Numbered from the stretch's first letter, positions 50,709 to 61,340 are shown. The stretch is 64,000 bases of DNA from Streptococcus sp. oral taxon 058 str. F0407 (GCF_000235485.1 NZ_JH378887.1:317215-381214), one strand, 5' to 3'. The notes: generated by a model from the letters alone, not told the origin. Made by a program: numbers and translations.

Positions 50709-50730
50709 TTGTTCTAATTAAATAATACAA
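50709..50730. promoter_or_regulatory. Candidate GntR operator
   Basis: TTGTTCTAATTAAATAATACAA has TTGT and ACAA ends and an AT-rich, partly symmetric centre. It overlaps the -10 of the gntR promoter. Confidence 0.45.
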
Positions 50731-50750
50731 TAAAACAAAAAACTTGTCAA
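50722..50750 (-). promoter_or_regulatory. Promoter of the GntR-ABC operon
   Basis: On the minus strand TTGACA, 17 bases, TATTAT (50722-50727). A near-consensus promoter. Confidence 0.8.
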
Positions 50751-50787
50751 GTAAAAATAAGAATTGTTTTGGGAATTGCTCAAAAAA

Positions 50788-50796
50788 TGGTATAAT
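50788..50796 (+). promoter_or_regulatory. Extended -10 of nrdR
   Basis: TGG-TATAAT with TTTGGG 17 bases upstream. It lies 28 bases before the ATG. Confidence 0.6.
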
Positions 50797-50824
50797 GAAA
50801 AGAAAACGACAAGGAGGGAAAAGC

Positions 50825-51298
50825 ATGCGTTGTCCAAAATGTGGGGCTACTAAGTCTAGTGTTGTTGATAGTCGACAAGCCGAAGAAGGAAATACCATCC
50901 GTCGAAGACGTGAGTGCGATGAGTGTCAGCATCGTTTTACGACCTATGAACGAGTAGAAGAAAGAACGCTGGTTGTCGTCAAGAAAGATGGCACACGAGA
51001 GCAGTTTTCGAGAGATAAAATCTTTAATGGGATTATTCGCTCAGCCCAGAAACGCCCTGTTTCGAGTGATGAAATCAACATGGTGGTCAATCGCATCGAG
51101 CAAAAACTCCGTAGTCGCAGTGAGAATGAGATCCAAAGTGAATATATTGGAGCTTTAGTCATGGAGGAATTGGCGGAGCTTGATGAGATTACCTATGTTC
51201 GTTTTGCCAGTGTTTACCGTAGCTTTAAGGATGTGAGTGAGTTGGAGAGTCTGCTCCAGCAGATCACCCAGTCCTCTAAAAAGAAAAAGGAAAAATAG
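50825..51298 (+). CDS. nrdR: Transcriptional repressor NrdR
   Basis: 157 residues. The zinc ribbon is CPKCG...CDECQ (residues 3-6 and 31-34), and an ATP-cone follows (residues about 49-139). It binds ATP/dATP and represses ribonucleotide reductase genes. I chose ATG 50825, with AAGGAGGGAAAAGC upstream; a longer in-frame start crosses the promoter. It is translationally tight with dnaB downstream. Reductase genes are elsewhere. Confidence 0.95.
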   Translation: MRCPKCGATKSSVVDSRQAEEGNTIRRRRECDECQHRFTTYERVEERTLVVVKKDGTREQFSRDKIFNGIIRSAQKRPVSSDEINMVVNRIEQKLRSRSENEIQSEYIGALVMEELAELDEITYVRFASVYRSFKDVSELESLLQQITQSSKKKKEK

Positions 51299-52462
51299 AT
51301 GAAGCCAAATGACCGTTTTTCTTTTCTAAAGAATAATCGGGTGTCGCAAGATACCTCATCTCTGGTGCAGTGCTACCTCCCGATTATCGGTCAGGAGGCG
51401 CTGAGCCTCTATCTATATGCCATTACCTTTTGGGATGGCGGGCAAAAGGAACACCTTTTTGCTAACATTCTTAATCATTTGAACTTCGGGATGAATACGC
51501 TCCTCCAGTCCTTTAAAATCTTATCTGCTGTAGACTTGTTGACCCTTTATCAAAAGGGAGAGACCTATGAATTGCAGCTTCATCCTCCCCTCTCCAGTCA
51601 GGAATTTCTAAGTCATTCTGTCTATAGCAGATTATTAGAGAAAAAGATTGGGGATACAGCTGTTTCTGCTATGAAGCAGGCTCCAAGTGAGGGAGAAGAA
51701 CTCTCTGTTTCTTTGAGCCAAGTCTTTCCAACCCTGACTGAAGAAGTGACTGCAATCGAGTCTAAAAGCAAGTTAAAAAATGATTTTGACTTGGAACATT
51801 TTCAGCGGCTGATGGCTCGAGATGGCTTGCGTTTTGAAAATGAGCAGGCAGATGTTTTGGAATTGTTTGCCATCGCAGATGAAAAAAAATGGACCTGGTT
51901 TGAAACCTATCAATTAGCCAAGTCGACTACAGTGGCTCAGGTTATTTCAGTCAAACGCATGCGTGAAAAGATAGCACAAAAACCAGTGTCTTCTGACTTT
52001 AGCCCCAAAGAAATGACCATTATCAGGGAAGCCAAGAGTAAAACTCCCCTAGAATTTTTAGCCGAAATCAAGCAAACACGCAAGGGAAACATCACCCAAA
52101 GTGAAAGAGAACTCCTTCACCAGATGGCGTCTTTAGGCTTGTTGGACGAAGTCATCAATATCATCTTACTTCTAACCTTTAACAAGATTGATTCGGCCAA
52201 TGTCAATGAAAAATATGCTATGAAAGTCGCCAACGACTATGCCTATCGTAAGATTCGGACAGCAGAGGAAGCCGTGCTTCGGATTCGAGAACACCAGCAA
52301 AAAGGGCAAGAAGAACAGAAAAACAAGGCCAGTTCAACTAAGACAAATGTTCCCAAGTGGAGCAATCCAGAATATAAAAATCAAACCAGTGAGGAAACTC
52401 GTCTGGAACTAGAACGCAAAAAACAAGAAATGTTAGCCCGATTAGAAGAAGGAGGAGACTAG
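51299..52462 (+). CDS. dnaB: Replication initiation and membrane attachment protein DnaB
   Basis: 387 residues, the Firmicute helicase-loader partner of DnaD/DnaI, not the helicase called DnaB in E. coli. The N-terminal winged-helix region contains LVQCYLPIIGQEALSLYL. A DnaD-like domain around 190-330 has MTIIREAKSKTPLEFLAEIK. A charged tail ends in ELERKKQEMLARLEE. The ATG directly abuts the nrdR stop. In Bacillus the nrdR-dnaB-dnaI order is also seen. Confidence 0.9.
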   Translation: MKPNDRFSFLKNNRVSQDTSSLVQCYLPIIGQEALSLYLYAITFWDGGQKEHLFANILNHLNFGMNTLLQSFKILSAVDLLTLYQKGETYELQLHPPLSSQEFLSHSVYSRLLEKKIGDTAVSAMKQAPSEGEELSVSLSQVFPTLTEEVTAIESKSKLKNDFDLEHFQRLMARDGLRFENEQADVLELFAIADEKKWTWFETYQLAKSTTVAQVISVKRMREKIAQKPVSSDFSPKEMTIIREAKSKTPLEFLAEIKQTRKGNITQSERELLHQMASLGLLDEVINIILLLTFNKIDSANVNEKYAMKVANDYAYRKIRTAEEAVLRIREHQQKGQEEQKNKASSTKTNVPKWSNPEYKNQTSEETRLELERKKQEMLARLEEGGD

Positions 52463-53359
52463 ATGGAAAGTGTGGGTGACGTTATTAAACGTCAGACGAG
52501 TCGTTTTCAGTATCAGGACCTAGTCCAGCAGATTATGAAAGACCCAGATGTAGCAGCTTTTATCCAGAAAGAATCCCTCAGCCAAGAGGAGTTAAATCGT
52601 AGCATCTCCAAGTTCAACCAATATATCACAGAACGGGATAAGTTTCTTCGTGGGGATGCTGACTATATAGCGCGTGGCTACAAGCCTATCTTGGTCATGA
52701 ATCATGGTTATGCAGATGTATCTTATGAAGAAACACCAGAACTAATCGCGGCTGAAAAAGAGGCGGCAATCAAGAATCGTCTCAAGTTGATCAATCTACC
52801 AGCAAGTCTCAAGAAAGCGAAATTGGCTCAGATTGACCTGGATGACTTAGGACGTTTGCCGATTTTTGAGAGACTCTATGCCTTTGTTGACCTTTACCCA
52901 AGTATCCGAAAGGGACTCTATCTATACGGAGATTTTGGTGTCGGTAAGAGTTTCATGATGGCAGCCCTAGCTCATGACCTATCTGAAAAACGTGGTGCTT
53001 CAACAACCATTCTCCATTATCCAAGTTTTGTCATTGATGTAAAAAATGCTATTGGTGAAGGCTCTGTGAAGACCTTGGTGGATGAGATCAAGTTAGCAGA
53101 AGTCTTGGTCTTGGATGATATTGGTGCAGAACAGTCTACACCTTGGGTGCGTGATGAGATTCTCCAAGTCATCCTCCAGTATCGTATGCAGGAAGATTTG
53201 CCGACCTTCTTTACTTCCAACTTTAGTTTCCAAGATTTGGAAAAGCATTTTGCCAAAGGAAAAAATGGAAATGACGAAACTTGGGAAGCTAGACGGGTCA
53301 TGGAACGGATTCGTTATTTAGCGGAGGAAACAAGACTAGAAGGAGAAAATCGCCGATGA
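52463..53359 (+). CDS. dnaI: Primosomal protein DnaI (helicase loader)
   Basis: 298 residues, AAA+ ATPase that loads the replicative helicase with DnaB and DnaD. Walker A is GDFGVGKSFMM (about residues 154-164), and Walker B is VLVLDDIGAEQ. The N-terminal region (1-130) is the helicase-binding part. The ATG directly follows the dnaB stop. It overlaps the next gene by four bases. Confidence 0.93.
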   Translation: MESVGDVIKRQTSRFQYQDLVQQIMKDPDVAAFIQKESLSQEELNRSISKFNQYITERDKFLRGDADYIARGYKPILVMNHGYADVSYEETPELIAAEKEAAIKNRLKLINLPASLKKAKLAQIDLDDLGRLPIFERLYAFVDLYPSIRKGLYLYGDFGVGKSFMMAALAHDLSEKRGASTTILHYPSFVIDVKNAIGEGSVKTLVDEIKLAEVLVLDDIGAEQSTPWVRDEILQVILQYRMQEDLPTFFTSNFSFQDLEKHFAKGKNGNDETWEARRVMERIRYLAEETRLEGENRR

Positions 53360-54069
53360 CAGAAACCATTAAACTGATGAAAGCTCATACTTCAGTTCGT
53401 CGCTTTAAGGAGCAAGAGATTCCTCAGGCAGACTTGGATGAGATTTTAACTGCTGCCCAAATGGCGTCATCTTGGAAAAATTTCCAATCCTACTCTGTGA
53501 TTCTTGTACGTAGCCAAAAGAAGAAAGATGCCTTATATGAATTGGTTCCTCAGGAAGCCATTCGCCAGTCAGCTGCTTTCCTGCTTTTTGTCGGTGACTT
53601 GAACCGAGCTGAAAAGGGAGCAAGCCTTCATACGGACACTTTCCAACCTCAAGGAGTGGAAGGCCTCCTCATCACATCTGTGGATGCTGCGCTTGCTGGT
53701 CAAAACACCTTGCTTGCGGCAGAGAGTCTGGGATATGGTGGTGTGATTATCGGTTTGGTCCGTTACAAGTCGGAAGAAGTGGCGGAGCTTTTTAACTTGC
53801 CTGACTATACCTACCCCGTTTTTGGGATTGCGCTCGGTGTGCCAAATCAACAACATGATGTCAAACCAAGACTGCCTTTGAGCCAAGTGGTATTTGAAGA
53901 AGAATACCAAGAACAGCCAGTTGAAGCGATTTTGGACTATGACCAAGTACAAGCAGACTATGCTGGTGCGCGTGCGACGACCTCTTGGAGTCAGCGTTTA
54001 GCAGAGCAGTTTGGTCAAGCTGAACCTAGTTCAACTCGGAAGAATCTAGAACAGAAAAAGTTATTGTAG
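53356..54069 (+). CDS. NADPH-dependent oxidoreductase (nitroreductase family)
   Basis: 237 residues, FMN-dependent. The N-terminal HTSVRRFKEQEIPQADLDEIL is typical of the NfsA/FRP branch, and GYGGVIIGLVRYKSEEVAELFNLP and FGIALGVPN follow. It reduces quinones, nitro compounds or flavins; the physiological substrate is not known. The ATG overlaps dnaI by four bases. The gene is always found here between dnaI and der in pneumococcal relatives, as I recall. Confidence 0.85.
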   Translation: MTETIKLMKAHTSVRRFKEQEIPQADLDEILTAAQMASSWKNFQSYSVILVRSQKKKDALYELVPQEAIRQSAAFLLFVGDLNRAEKGASLHTDTFQPQGVEGLLITSVDAALAGQNTLLAAESLGYGGVIIGLVRYKSEEVAELFNLPDYTYPVFGIALGVPNQQHDVKPRLPLSQVVFEEEYQEQPVEAILDYDQVQADYAGARATTSWSQRLAEQFGQAEPSSTRKNLEQKKLL

Positions 54070-54082
54070 AAAGTGAGAAAAC

Positions 54083-55393
54083 ATGGCCTTACCAACTGTT
54101 GCCATTGTAGGACGTCCCAATGTTGGGAAATCAACCCTATTTAACCGAATCGCTGGTGAGCGAATCTCAATCGTAGAAGATGTCGAGGGTGTGACACGTG
54201 ACCGTATCTATGCAACGGGCGAGTGGCTCAACCGTTCTTTCAGTATGATTGATACTGGAGGGATTGACGACGTCGATGCTCCCTTCATGGAGCAAATCAA
54301 ACACCAGGCAGAAATTGCCATGGAAGAAGCAGATGTCATCGTCTTTGTCGTTTCTGGTAAAGAAGGGATTACAGACGCGGACGAGTACGTAGCTCGCAAA
54401 CTCTATAAAACCCATAAGCCTGTTATCTTAGCAGTTAACAAGGTTGACAATCCTGAGATGCGAAATGATATTTTTGATTTCTATGCGCTGGGCTTGGGCG
54501 AACCGCTGCCCATTTCGTCTGTCCACGGTATCGGTACGGGTGATGTACTGGATGCTATCGTGGAAAATCTACCACATGAAGTCGAAGAAGAGAATCCAGA
54601 TGTCATTAAATTCAGCTTAATTGGTCGTCCAAACGTTGGAAAATCAAGTTTGATCAACGCCATTTTGGGAGAAGACCGTGTGATTGCTAGTCCAGTAGCT
54701 GGAGCAACGCGCGATGCCATTGATACCCATTTTACAGATGCGGATGGTCAAGAGTTTACCATGATTGATACAGCAGGTATGCGTAAGTCTGGTAAAGTCT
54801 ACGAAAATACAGAGAAATACTCTGTCATGCGTGCCATGCGTGCCATTGACCGTTCTGATGTGGTCTTGATGGTCCTCAATGCCGAAGAAGGTATTCGTGA
54901 GTACGACAAGCGCATCGCAGGTTTTGCCCATGAAGCCGGTAAAGGGATGATCATCGTTGTCAATAAGTGGGATACCCTTGAGAAAGACAACCATACCATG
55001 AAGAACTGGGAAGAAGATATCCGTGAGCAGTTCCAATACCTGCCTTACGCACCGATTGTCTTTGTGTCTGCTCTGACCAAGCAACGTCTCCACAAACTAC
55101 CTGAGATGATTAAGCAAATCAGTGAAAGTCAAAACACCCGTATCCCATCAGCTGTCTTGAACGATGTGATTATGGATGCTATTGCTATCAATCCAACACC
55201 GACAGACAAAGGGAAACGCCTCAAAATCTTCTACGCGACCCAAGTGGCAACCAAACCACCAACCTTTGTCATCTTTGTCAACGAAGAAGAACTCATGCAC
55301 TTCTCTTATCTGCGTTTCTTGGAAAATCAAATCCGCAAGGCCTTTGTCTTTGAAGGAACTCCGATTCATTTGATTGCAAGAAAACGGAAGTAA
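54083..55393 (+). CDS. der: Ribosome assembly GTPase Der (EngA)
   Basis: 436 residues with two GTPase domains in tandem. [13 protein letters not shown] is the first G1 and [13 protein letters not shown] (about residues 182-194) the second. DTGGID and DTAGM are the G3 motifs, and NKVD and NKWD the G4 motifs. A C-terminal KH-like domain follows. It is needed for 50S ribosome maturation. AAAGTGAGAAAAC precedes the ATG, 13 bases after the oxidoreductase. A terminator follows directly. Confidence 0.96.
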   Translation: MALPTVAIVGRPNVGKSTLFNRIAGERISIVEDVEGVTRDRIYATGEWLNRSFSMIDTGGIDDVDAPFMEQIKHQAEIAMEEADVIVFVVSGKEGITDADEYVARKLYKTHKPVILAVNKVDNPEMRNDIFDFYALGLGEPLPISSVHGIGTGDVLDAIVENLPHEVEEENPDVIKFSLIGRPNVGKSSLINAILGEDRVIASPVAGATRDAIDTHFTDADGQEFTMIDTAGMRKSGKVYENTEKYSVMRAMRAIDRSDVVLMVLNAEEGIREYDKRIAGFAHEAGKGMIIVVNKWDTLEKDNHTMKNWEEDIREQFQYLPYAPIVFVSALTKQRLHKLPEMIKQISESQNTRIPSAVLNDVIMDAIAINPTPTDKGKRLKIFYATQVATKPPTFVIFVNEEELMHFSYLRFLENQIRKAFVFEGTPIHLIARKRK

Positions 55394-55399
55394 ACAAAC

Positions 55400-55430
55400 A
55401 AGATCTGGAAAGTCTTTTCCAGATCTTTTT
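55400..55430 (+). terminator. Terminator after der
   Basis: AAGATCTGGAAA-GTCTT-TTCCAGATCTTTTTG, a 12-pair stem and T run. The following TATAATATAAT (55433-55443) may act as the -10 of the next gene. Confidence 0.85.
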
Positions 55431-55466
55431 GATATAATATAATAAAAAATAGTCTTGGAGGAAGCC

Positions 55467-55805
55467 ATGATGGAAAGATTATTACAGCTATTGGTTTTGT
55501 CACCTTACTTTTATTTTTTCCATTGGATTGAGAAGGCAGATAAAGACGGTAAATATTTCGCATTCTTTTATTACTTTTACTGGATTTACCTCCCTCTGTG
55601 GGCTTTGTTCAGTATCGCTTTTACAGTTTTTTCTTTGTTAATTTTCAATTTTGTCTTGAAAAATCCGATGGATTTAACAAGGTGGGGGATATGGTTCCTT
55701 TTAGTTTTTTTGTCTCTTATGAATGACTGGAAAATATATGCCTGTCTAAAGAGAATGGTCAAGCTGAAACAAGAGAACAAAACGAGGACATCCATCAATA
55801 GCTAG
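55467..55805 (+). CDS. Small membrane protein of unknown function
   Basis: 112 residues with two to three hydrophobic segments and many aromatic residues (FYFFHWIEKADKDGKYFAFFYYFYWIYLP). I do not recognise the family. GGAGG lies five bases before ATG 55467; a second ATG at 55470 is equally possible. A basic tail ends the protein. It is followed by another small membrane gene 19 bases on. Confidence 0.65.
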   Translation: MMERLLQLLVLSPYFYFFHWIEKADKDGKYFAFFYYFYWIYLPLWALFSIAFTVFSLLIFNFVLKNPMDLTRWGIWFLLVFLSLMNDWKIYACLKRMVKLKQENKTRTSINS

Positions 55806-55824
55806 AGTTTATAGGAGGTCACAA

Positions 55825-56115
55825 ATGCTCAAAATAAAGCAGTTCATTGATCGACACTACAAGACCTATATTCTTACGATTTGCTTGTTATGGCTGCTGG
55901 TCTTTTGTCTTCCTTGGGATTGGCAAATAGGAGGAGTTTCGGTTTATTTCTTCATCATGAAAAAACTCTTTGTTGTCTTTGGTGTATTGGCAATCTTTTT
56001 CTCAGCACTGACTAAAAAGATGAGTCTCTTCCTCTTTGGAGTGATCTTTTGTATGGCCTTCTGGATCAATCTCTTTCTGATTTTTGGAATTTTGCCAGCT
56101 CTGCTTGGCAATTAA
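55825..56115 (+). CDS. Small membrane protein of unknown function
   Basis: 96 residues, three hydrophobic segments. The start MLKIKQFIDRHYKTYIL is basic and likely cytosolic. AGGAGGTCACA precedes the ATG. It is probably cotranscribed with the gene before it. No similarity that I recognise. Confidence 0.65.
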   Translation: MLKIKQFIDRHYKTYILTICLLWLLVFCLPWDWQIGGVSVYFFIMKKLFVVFGVLAIFFSALTKKMSLFLFGVIFCMAFWINLFLIFGILPALLGN

Positions 56116-56201
56116 CTATTTGTGTGAAATGTAGTCCATAAAAAGCCAAGAGACTGACCTAGAAGTTAGCCTCGTTTCCCTGTTGAAACGCGGATTCTTT
56201 C

Positions 56202-56230
56202 TTGAAAATTAAGAGTAAATGTGCTAGAAT
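56202..56230 (+). promoter_or_regulatory. Promoter of secA
   Basis: TTGAAA (56202-56207), 17 bases, TAGAAT (56225-56230), 45 bases before the ATG. Confidence 0.75.
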
Positions 56231-56275
56231 TAAAAGAACATTCTAAAATATTCAGAATCTAAAGTAAGGAAAATA

Positions 56276-58789
56276 ATGGCTAATATTTTAAAAACGATTA
56301 TCGAAAATGATAAAGGAGAACTTCGCCGTCTAGAAAAGATGGCAGACAAGGTTCTCAAATATGAAGATCAGATGGCAGCCTTGACGGATGACCAGCTAAA
56401 AGCAAAAACAGATGAGTTTAAGGAACGTTACAATAAGGGTGAATCGCTGGATTCATTGCTCTATGAGGCTTTTGCGGTAGTACGTGAAGCTGCCAAGCGT
56501 GTTCTTGGGCTTTTCCCATATAAAGTTCAGGTCATGGGTGGGATTGTCCTCCACCATGGAGATGTGCCAGAAATGCGTACAGGTGAAGGAAAAACCTTGA
56601 CAGCGACCATGCCTGTATACCTCAACGCTCTAGCAGGTGAAGGGGTTCACGTAGTAACGGTCAACGAGTATCTAACCGAACGTGATGCGACTGAGATGGG
56701 TGAATTGTATTCATGGCTTGGTTTGTCAGTAGGGATTAACTTGGCTGCTAAGTCACCAATGGAGAAGAAAGAAGCCTATCTCTGTGATATTACCTATTCG
56801 ACTAACTCAGAGATTGGTTTCGACTACCTTCGTGACAACATGGTTGTTCGGGCAGAAAACATGGTTCAACGTCCGCTCAACTATGCCTTGGTCGATGAGG
56901 TTGACTCGATTTTGATCGATGAGGCTCGTACTCCTTTGATCGTTTCAGGAGCCAATGCTGTGGAAACTAGTCAGCTGTATCATATGGCGGATCACTTTGT
57001 CAAATCTTTGGACAAAGATGACTATATCATTGATATCCAGTCTAAGACGATCGGTTTGTCTGATTCAGGGATTGACAAGGCTGAAGACTACTTCAAACTG
57101 GAAAATCTCTACGATATTGAAAATGTGGCTCTTACTCACTTTATCGATAATGCCCTCCGTGCCAACTATATCATGATTCTCGATATCGACTATGTGGTTA
57201 GTGAAGAGCAAGAAATCTTGATCGTCGATCAATTTACAGGTCGTACCATGGAAGGTCGCCGTTACTCTGATGGCTTGCACCAAGCGATTGAAGCCAAGGA
57301 AGGTGTGCCAATCCAAGACGAAACCAAGACTTCAGCTTCTATTACCTACCAAAACCTCTTCCGTATGTACAAGAAATTGGCAGGTATGACAGGTACCGGT
57401 AAAACAGAAGAAGAAGAATTCCGTGAAATCTATAACATTCGCGTCATCCCAATCCCAACCAACCGCCCAATCCAGCGTATTGACCATTCAGACCTTCTCT
57501 ATGCAAGTCTGGATGCAAAATTCAAGGCCGTGGTTGAAGATGTGAAGGCACGTTATCAAAAGGGTCAGCCAGTCTTGGTAGGTACTGTTGCCGTTGAAAC
57601 CAGTGATTTTCTTTCTAAAAAATTGGTCGAAGCAGGTGTTCCTCACGAAGTCTTGAATGCGAAAAACCACTACAGAGAAGCTCAAATCATCATGAACGCT
57701 GGTCAGCGTGGTGCGGTTACCATCGCAACCAATATGGCCGGTCGTGGTACCGACATCAAGCTTGGTGAAGGGGTTCGTGAACTGGGTGGACTTTGCGTCA
57801 TTGGTACAGAGCGCCACGAAAGTCGCCGTATTGATAACCAGCTTCGTGGACGTTCAGGACGCCAAGGAGATCCAGGTGAGTCGCAGTTCTACTTGTCTCT
57901 TGAAGATGATTTGATGAAACGTTTCGGTTCAGAGCGTTTGAAAGGTATTTTTGAACGGCTCAACATGTCTGACGAAGCCATTGAATCCCGTATGTTAACG
58001 CGTCAAGTGGAAGCGGCTCAAAAACGTGTTGAGGGGAATAACTACGATACACGTAAACAGGTTCTTCAATACGACGACGTTATGCGTGAACAACGTGAGA
58101 TTATCTATGCACAACGTTATGATGTCATTACTGCCGACCGTGACTTGGCACCTGAGATTCATGCTATGATCCGCCGTACGATTGGACGTATCGTGGATGC
58201 ACATGCTCGTTCGAAAGAAGACGAAAAAATAGAAGCAATCTTGAATTTTGCTAAGTACAACTTACTTCCAGAAGATTCAATCAGCCGTTCAGATCTTGCA
58301 GGTCTGTCAGATCAAGCCATCAAAGATGAACTGTATCAACGTGCATTGAAGGTTTATGATAGTCAAGTTGCTAAACTTCGTGATGAAGATGCAGTAAAAG
58401 AGTTCCAAAAGGTTTTGATTCTACGTGTTGTAGATAACAAGTGGACTGATCATATCGATGCTCTTGATCAGTTGCGAAATGCTGTTGGACTTCGTGGCTA
58501 TGCGCAAAACAACCCAGTTGTTGAGTACCAGGCAGAAGGTTTCCGCATGTTTAACGACATGATTGGATCGATTGAATTCGATGTGACCCGCTTAATGATG
58601 AAAGCACAAATCCACGAACAGGAAAGACCACAAACGGAACACAATATCAGTACGACTGCAACTCGTAATATCGCAGCGCAACAGACTCATCTTCCAGAAG
58701 ATGTGGACTTGAGCCAAATCGGACGCAATGACCAATGTCCATGTGGATCTGGTAAGAAATTCAAGAACTGTCATGGTAAGAGACAATAA
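56276..58789 (+). CDS. secA: Preprotein translocase ATPase SecA
   Basis: 837 residues, the normal length. It drives Sec-dependent export through SecYEG. Walker A is MRTGEGKTL (about 100-108), the DEAD-type site lies in [16 protein letters not shown], and [23 protein letters not shown] is the helicase motif VI region. The C-terminal zinc motif is [26 protein letters not shown] precedes the ATG. It has its own promoter, and its transcript may continue into the DAHP synthases. Confidence 0.96.
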   Translation: MANILKTIIENDKGELRRLEKMADKVLKYEDQMAALTDDQLKAKTDEFKERYNKGESLDSLLYEAFAVVREAAKRVLGLFPYKVQVMGGIVLHHGDVPEMRTGEGKTLTATMPVYLNALAGEGVHVVTVNEYLTERDATEMGELYSWLGLSVGINLAAKSPMEKKEAYLCDITYSTNSEIGFDYLRDNMVVRAENMVQRPLNYALVDEVDSILIDEARTPLIVSGANAVETSQLYHMADHFVKSLDKDDYIIDIQSKTIGLSDSGIDKAEDYFKLENLYDIENVALTHFIDNALRANYIMILDIDYVVSEEQEILIVDQFTGRTMEGRRYSDGLHQAIEAKEGVPIQDETKTSASITYQNLFRMYKKLAGMTGTGKTEEEEFREIYNIRVIPIPTNRPIQRIDHSDLLYASLDAKFKAVVEDVKARYQKGQPVLVGTVAVETSDFLSKKLVEAGVPHEVLNAKNHYREAQIIMNAGQRGAVTIATNMAGRGTDIKLGEGVRELGGLCVIGTERHESRRIDNQLRGRSGRQGDPGESQFYLSLEDDLMKRFGSERLKGIFERLNMSDEAIESRMLTRQVEAAQKRVEGNNYDTRKQVLQYDDVMREQREIIYAQRYDVITADRDLAPEIHAMIRRTIGRIVDAHARSKEDEKIEAILNFAKYNLLPEDSISRSDLAGLSDQAIKDELYQRALKVYDSQVAKLRDEDAVKEFQKVLILRVVDNKWTDHIDALDQLRNAVGLRGYAQNNPVVEYQAEGFRMFNDMIGSIEFDVTRLMMKAQIHEQERPQTEHNISTTATRNIAAQQTHLPEDVDLSQIGRNDQCPCGSGKKFKNCHGKRQ

Positions 58790-58868
58790 TATGAGATAAG
58801 ATACAGGCGGATACCTGGTAAAAGTCATTTTTTGCTTGGTGTCCGTTTGCTTTATAAGGAGATGAATC

Positions 58869-59900
58869 ATGGTATTTACAGCTAAAAGTCCTAAAATTAA
58901 CATTGAAGAAGTTCGCGCTTTGTCTAAATTAGAGGGGACGGCTCTTGCGAGAAAAAACCAGCGTGATCAGGAATTGGAAGCCATCATCCGTGGAGAAGAC
59001 CAGCGTATTCTCTTGGTGATTGGACCATGTTCATCTGATAATGAGGAGGCGGTTCTCGAGTATGCCAAGCGTCTATCTGCCTTGCAAGAAGAGGTCAAAG
59101 ACCGCATTTTTATGGTCATGCGTGTCTATACGGCTAAACCCCGTACCAATGGAGATGGCTATAAGGGCTTGATTCATCAACCAAATGCTAAAGAAGCACC
59201 CAGCTTGATCAATGGAATCAAGGCTGTTCGTCAGCTACACTATCGTGTGATTACCGAGACTGGTATGACAACTGCTGATGAGATGCTTTATCCTGAAAAT
59301 CTTCCGCTGGTGGATGATTTGATTTCTTATATGGCTGTTGGGGCTCGTTCAGTTGAGGATCAACAGCACCGTTTTGTAGCGAGCGGAGCAGATTTCTCAA
59401 CAGGATTTAAAAATCCAACATCTGGAAATCTCAATGTTATGTTTAACGGGATTTACGCAGCGCAAAACAAGCAGAGTTTCCTCTTCCTCGGCAAAGAGGT
59501 GGAAACGACTGGGAATCCATTGTCTCATGCCATTCTTCGCGGTGCCTTGAATGAATATGGGAAAAATATCCCCAACTATTACTATGACAATCTGATGGAT
59601 ACCATTGATCAGTATGAAAAGATGGGCTTGGAGAATCCCTTTATCATCATCGATACCAATCATGACAATTCGGGCAAGCAGTACATGGATCAAATCCGTA
59701 TCGTTCGCCAGACCTTGATCAACCGTGACTGGAATGAGAAAATCAAAAAATACGTTCGAGGTTTTATGATTGAGTCCTATCTGGAAGATGGGCGTCAAAA
59801 TGAACCTGAAGTTTTTGGCAAGTCTATCACGGACCCTTGTCTAGGCTGGGACAATACAGAAGCACTTGTTCGTGAAATCTACCAAACGCTAGGAGAATAA
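58869..59900 (+). CDS. aroG: 3-deoxy-7-phosphoheptulonate (DAHP) synthase, first copy
   Basis: 343 residues, class I (AroFGH) type. It joins PEP and erythrose-4-phosphate, the first step to chorismate. Motifs: [44 protein letters not shown] and NHDNSGKQ. It is followed one base later by a close paralogue of the same length. TAAGGAGATGAATC precedes the ATG. Feedback by Phe, Tyr or Trp cannot be read with confidence. It may feed the trp operon in this window. Confidence 0.92.
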   Translation: MVFTAKSPKINIEEVRALSKLEGTALARKNQRDQELEAIIRGEDQRILLVIGPCSSDNEEAVLEYAKRLSALQEEVKDRIFMVMRVYTAKPRTNGDGYKGLIHQPNAKEAPSLINGIKAVRQLHYRVITETGMTTADEMLYPENLPLVDDLISYMAVGARSVEDQQHRFVASGADFSTGFKNPTSGNLNVMFNGIYAAQNKQSFLFLGKEVETTGNPLSHAILRGALNEYGKNIPNYYYDNLMDTIDQYEKMGLENPFIIIDTNHDNSGKQYMDQIRIVRQTLINRDWNEKIKKYVRGFMIESYLEDGRQNEPEVFGKSITDPCLGWDNTEALVREIYQTLGE

Positions 59901-59901
59901 G

Positions 59902-60933
59902 ATGGCATTTATCGAAAAAGGTCAAGAAATAGATATTGAAGCAATCAAGGCTGCAACTCAGCTGTCACCTGAAGCATTGCGTTATAAGGAAGCTCGTGAT
60001 CGAGAGTTGGCAGCCATCATCTCAGGTGAGGATGATCGAATCCTTTTGGTGATGGGGCCTTGCTCTTCGGATAATGAAGAAGCAGTGCTCGAATATGCTC
60101 GTCGCTTAGCAGACTTGCAGAAAAAAGTTGCGGATAAAATCTTTATCGTCATGCGTGTTTATACTGCCAAGCCTCGTACCAACGGAGATGGCTATAAGGG
60201 CATGATTCATCAGCCAAATGCTAGCGAGGCTCCTAGTCTCATCAATGGTTTGCAGGCAGTTCGTCAGCTCCACTACCGTGTGATTACTGAAACGGGCTTA
60301 ACGACGGCTGATGAGATGCTTTATCCGTCAAATCTCATTTTGGTTGATGATTTGGTCAGCTATCATGCAGTTGGAGCTCGTTCGGTGGAAGATCAAGAGC
60401 ACCGTTTTGTAGCGTCTGGGATTGATGCTCCAGTTGGGATGAAAAATCCAACATCTGGGAACCTTGGGGTCATGTTTAATGCTATCTATGCTGCTCAAAA
60501 TAAGCAAACCTTCCTTTACCATGGTCAAGAAGTGGAAACTTCAGGAAATCCCTTGGCCCACGTTATCCTTCGTGGTGCCATGAATGAATACGGCAAAAAT
60601 GAACCCAATTTCTACTATGAAACCCTTTTAAATGCTATCAACCGTTATGAGACCATGGGACTTGAAAATCCTTTCATCATCATCGATACCAATCATGACA
60701 ATTCAGGCAAGCAGTATATGGAACAAATTCGCATTGTTCGCCAATCCTTGCTGAATCGTGATTGGAATGAAAAGATTAAGAAGACGGTTCGAGGCTTTAT
60801 GATTGAATCTTACCTAGCAGATGGTCGCCAAAATCAACCAGAGGTCTTTGGTTGCTCCATTACCGACCCTTGTCTAGGTTGGGAAAATACAGTAGCCTTG
60901 GTAGAAGAAATTTATACTACCTTAACAAAATAA
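59902..60933 (+). CDS. aroG: DAHP synthase, second copy
   Basis: 343 residues, very like the gene just before it (about three quarters of positions the same by eye), with the same motifs [25 protein letters not shown] and NHDNSGKQ. The start [20 protein letters not shown] differs most from the other copy, as does the region near the [10 protein letters not shown] segment. Tandem duplication with retained catalytic residues suggests that both work, probably with different feedback. One base separates the two genes. TAAG is the only purine-rich sequence before the start, so coupling to the first gene is likely. Confidence 0.92.
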   Translation: MAFIEKGQEIDIEAIKAATQLSPEALRYKEARDRELAAIISGEDDRILLVMGPCSSDNEEAVLEYARRLADLQKKVADKIFIVMRVYTAKPRTNGDGYKGMIHQPNASEAPSLINGLQAVRQLHYRVITETGLTTADEMLYPSNLILVDDLVSYHAVGARSVEDQEHRFVASGIDAPVGMKNPTSGNLGVMFNAIYAAQNKQTFLYHGQEVETSGNPLAHVILRGAMNEYGKNEPNFYYETLLNAINRYETMGLENPFIIIDTNHDNSGKQYMEQIRIVRQSLLNRDWNEKIKKTVRGFMIESYLADGRQNQPEVFGCSITDPCLGWENTVALVEEIYTTLTK

Positions 60934-60944
60934 GTGAAAAGGAT

Positions 60945-60971
60945 GGAGTTGGGGGAATCTCAGCTCCTTTT
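60945..60971 (+). terminator. Terminator-like hairpin just upstream of acpS
   Basis: GGAGTTG-GGGGAATCT-CAGCTCC followed by TTTT, a seven-pair stem (one G-U). It ends at the base before an ATG (60972). Confidence 0.6.
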
Positions 60972-60977
60972 ATGAGT

Positions 60978-61340
60978 ATGATAGTTGGACATGGAATTGA
61001 CATCGAAGAATTGGCTTCGATAGAACGCGCAGTTACACGACATGAAGGATTTGCCAAGCGCGTGCTGACCGCTAAAGAAATGGAGCGCTTTACCAGTCTC
61101 AAAGGGCGCAGACAAATCGAATATTTGGCAGGTCGTTGGTCGGCTAAGGAGGCTTTTTCCAAGGCTATGGGGACAGGAATTGGTAAACTGACCTTTCAGG
61201 ATTTGGAAGTCTTGAACAATGAAAGAGGGGCTCCCTATTTTAGTCAGGCGCCATTTTCAGGAAAGATTTGGCTGTCAATCAGCCATACAGATCAGTTTGT
61301 GACAGCCAGTGTCATTTTGGAGGAAAATCATGAAAGCTAG
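60978..61340 (+). CDS. acpS: Holo-[acyl-carrier-protein] synthase
   Basis: 120 residues. It transfers 4'-phosphopantetheine from CoA to acyl carrier protein. GIDIEEL has the Mg-binding Asp, and [15 protein letters not shown] the second acidic site. I chose ATG 60978, which gives the usual [11 protein letters not shown] start and the family length; ATG 60972 would add two residues. No clear ribosome-binding site is present, only a terminator-like hairpin. It overlaps alr by 11 bases. Confidence 0.9.
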   Translation: MIVGHGIDIEELASIERAVTRHEGFAKRVLTAKEMERFTSLKGRRQIEYLAGRWSAKEAFSKAMGTGIGKLTFQDLEVLNNERGAPYFSQAPFSGKIWLSISHTDQFVTASVILEENHES

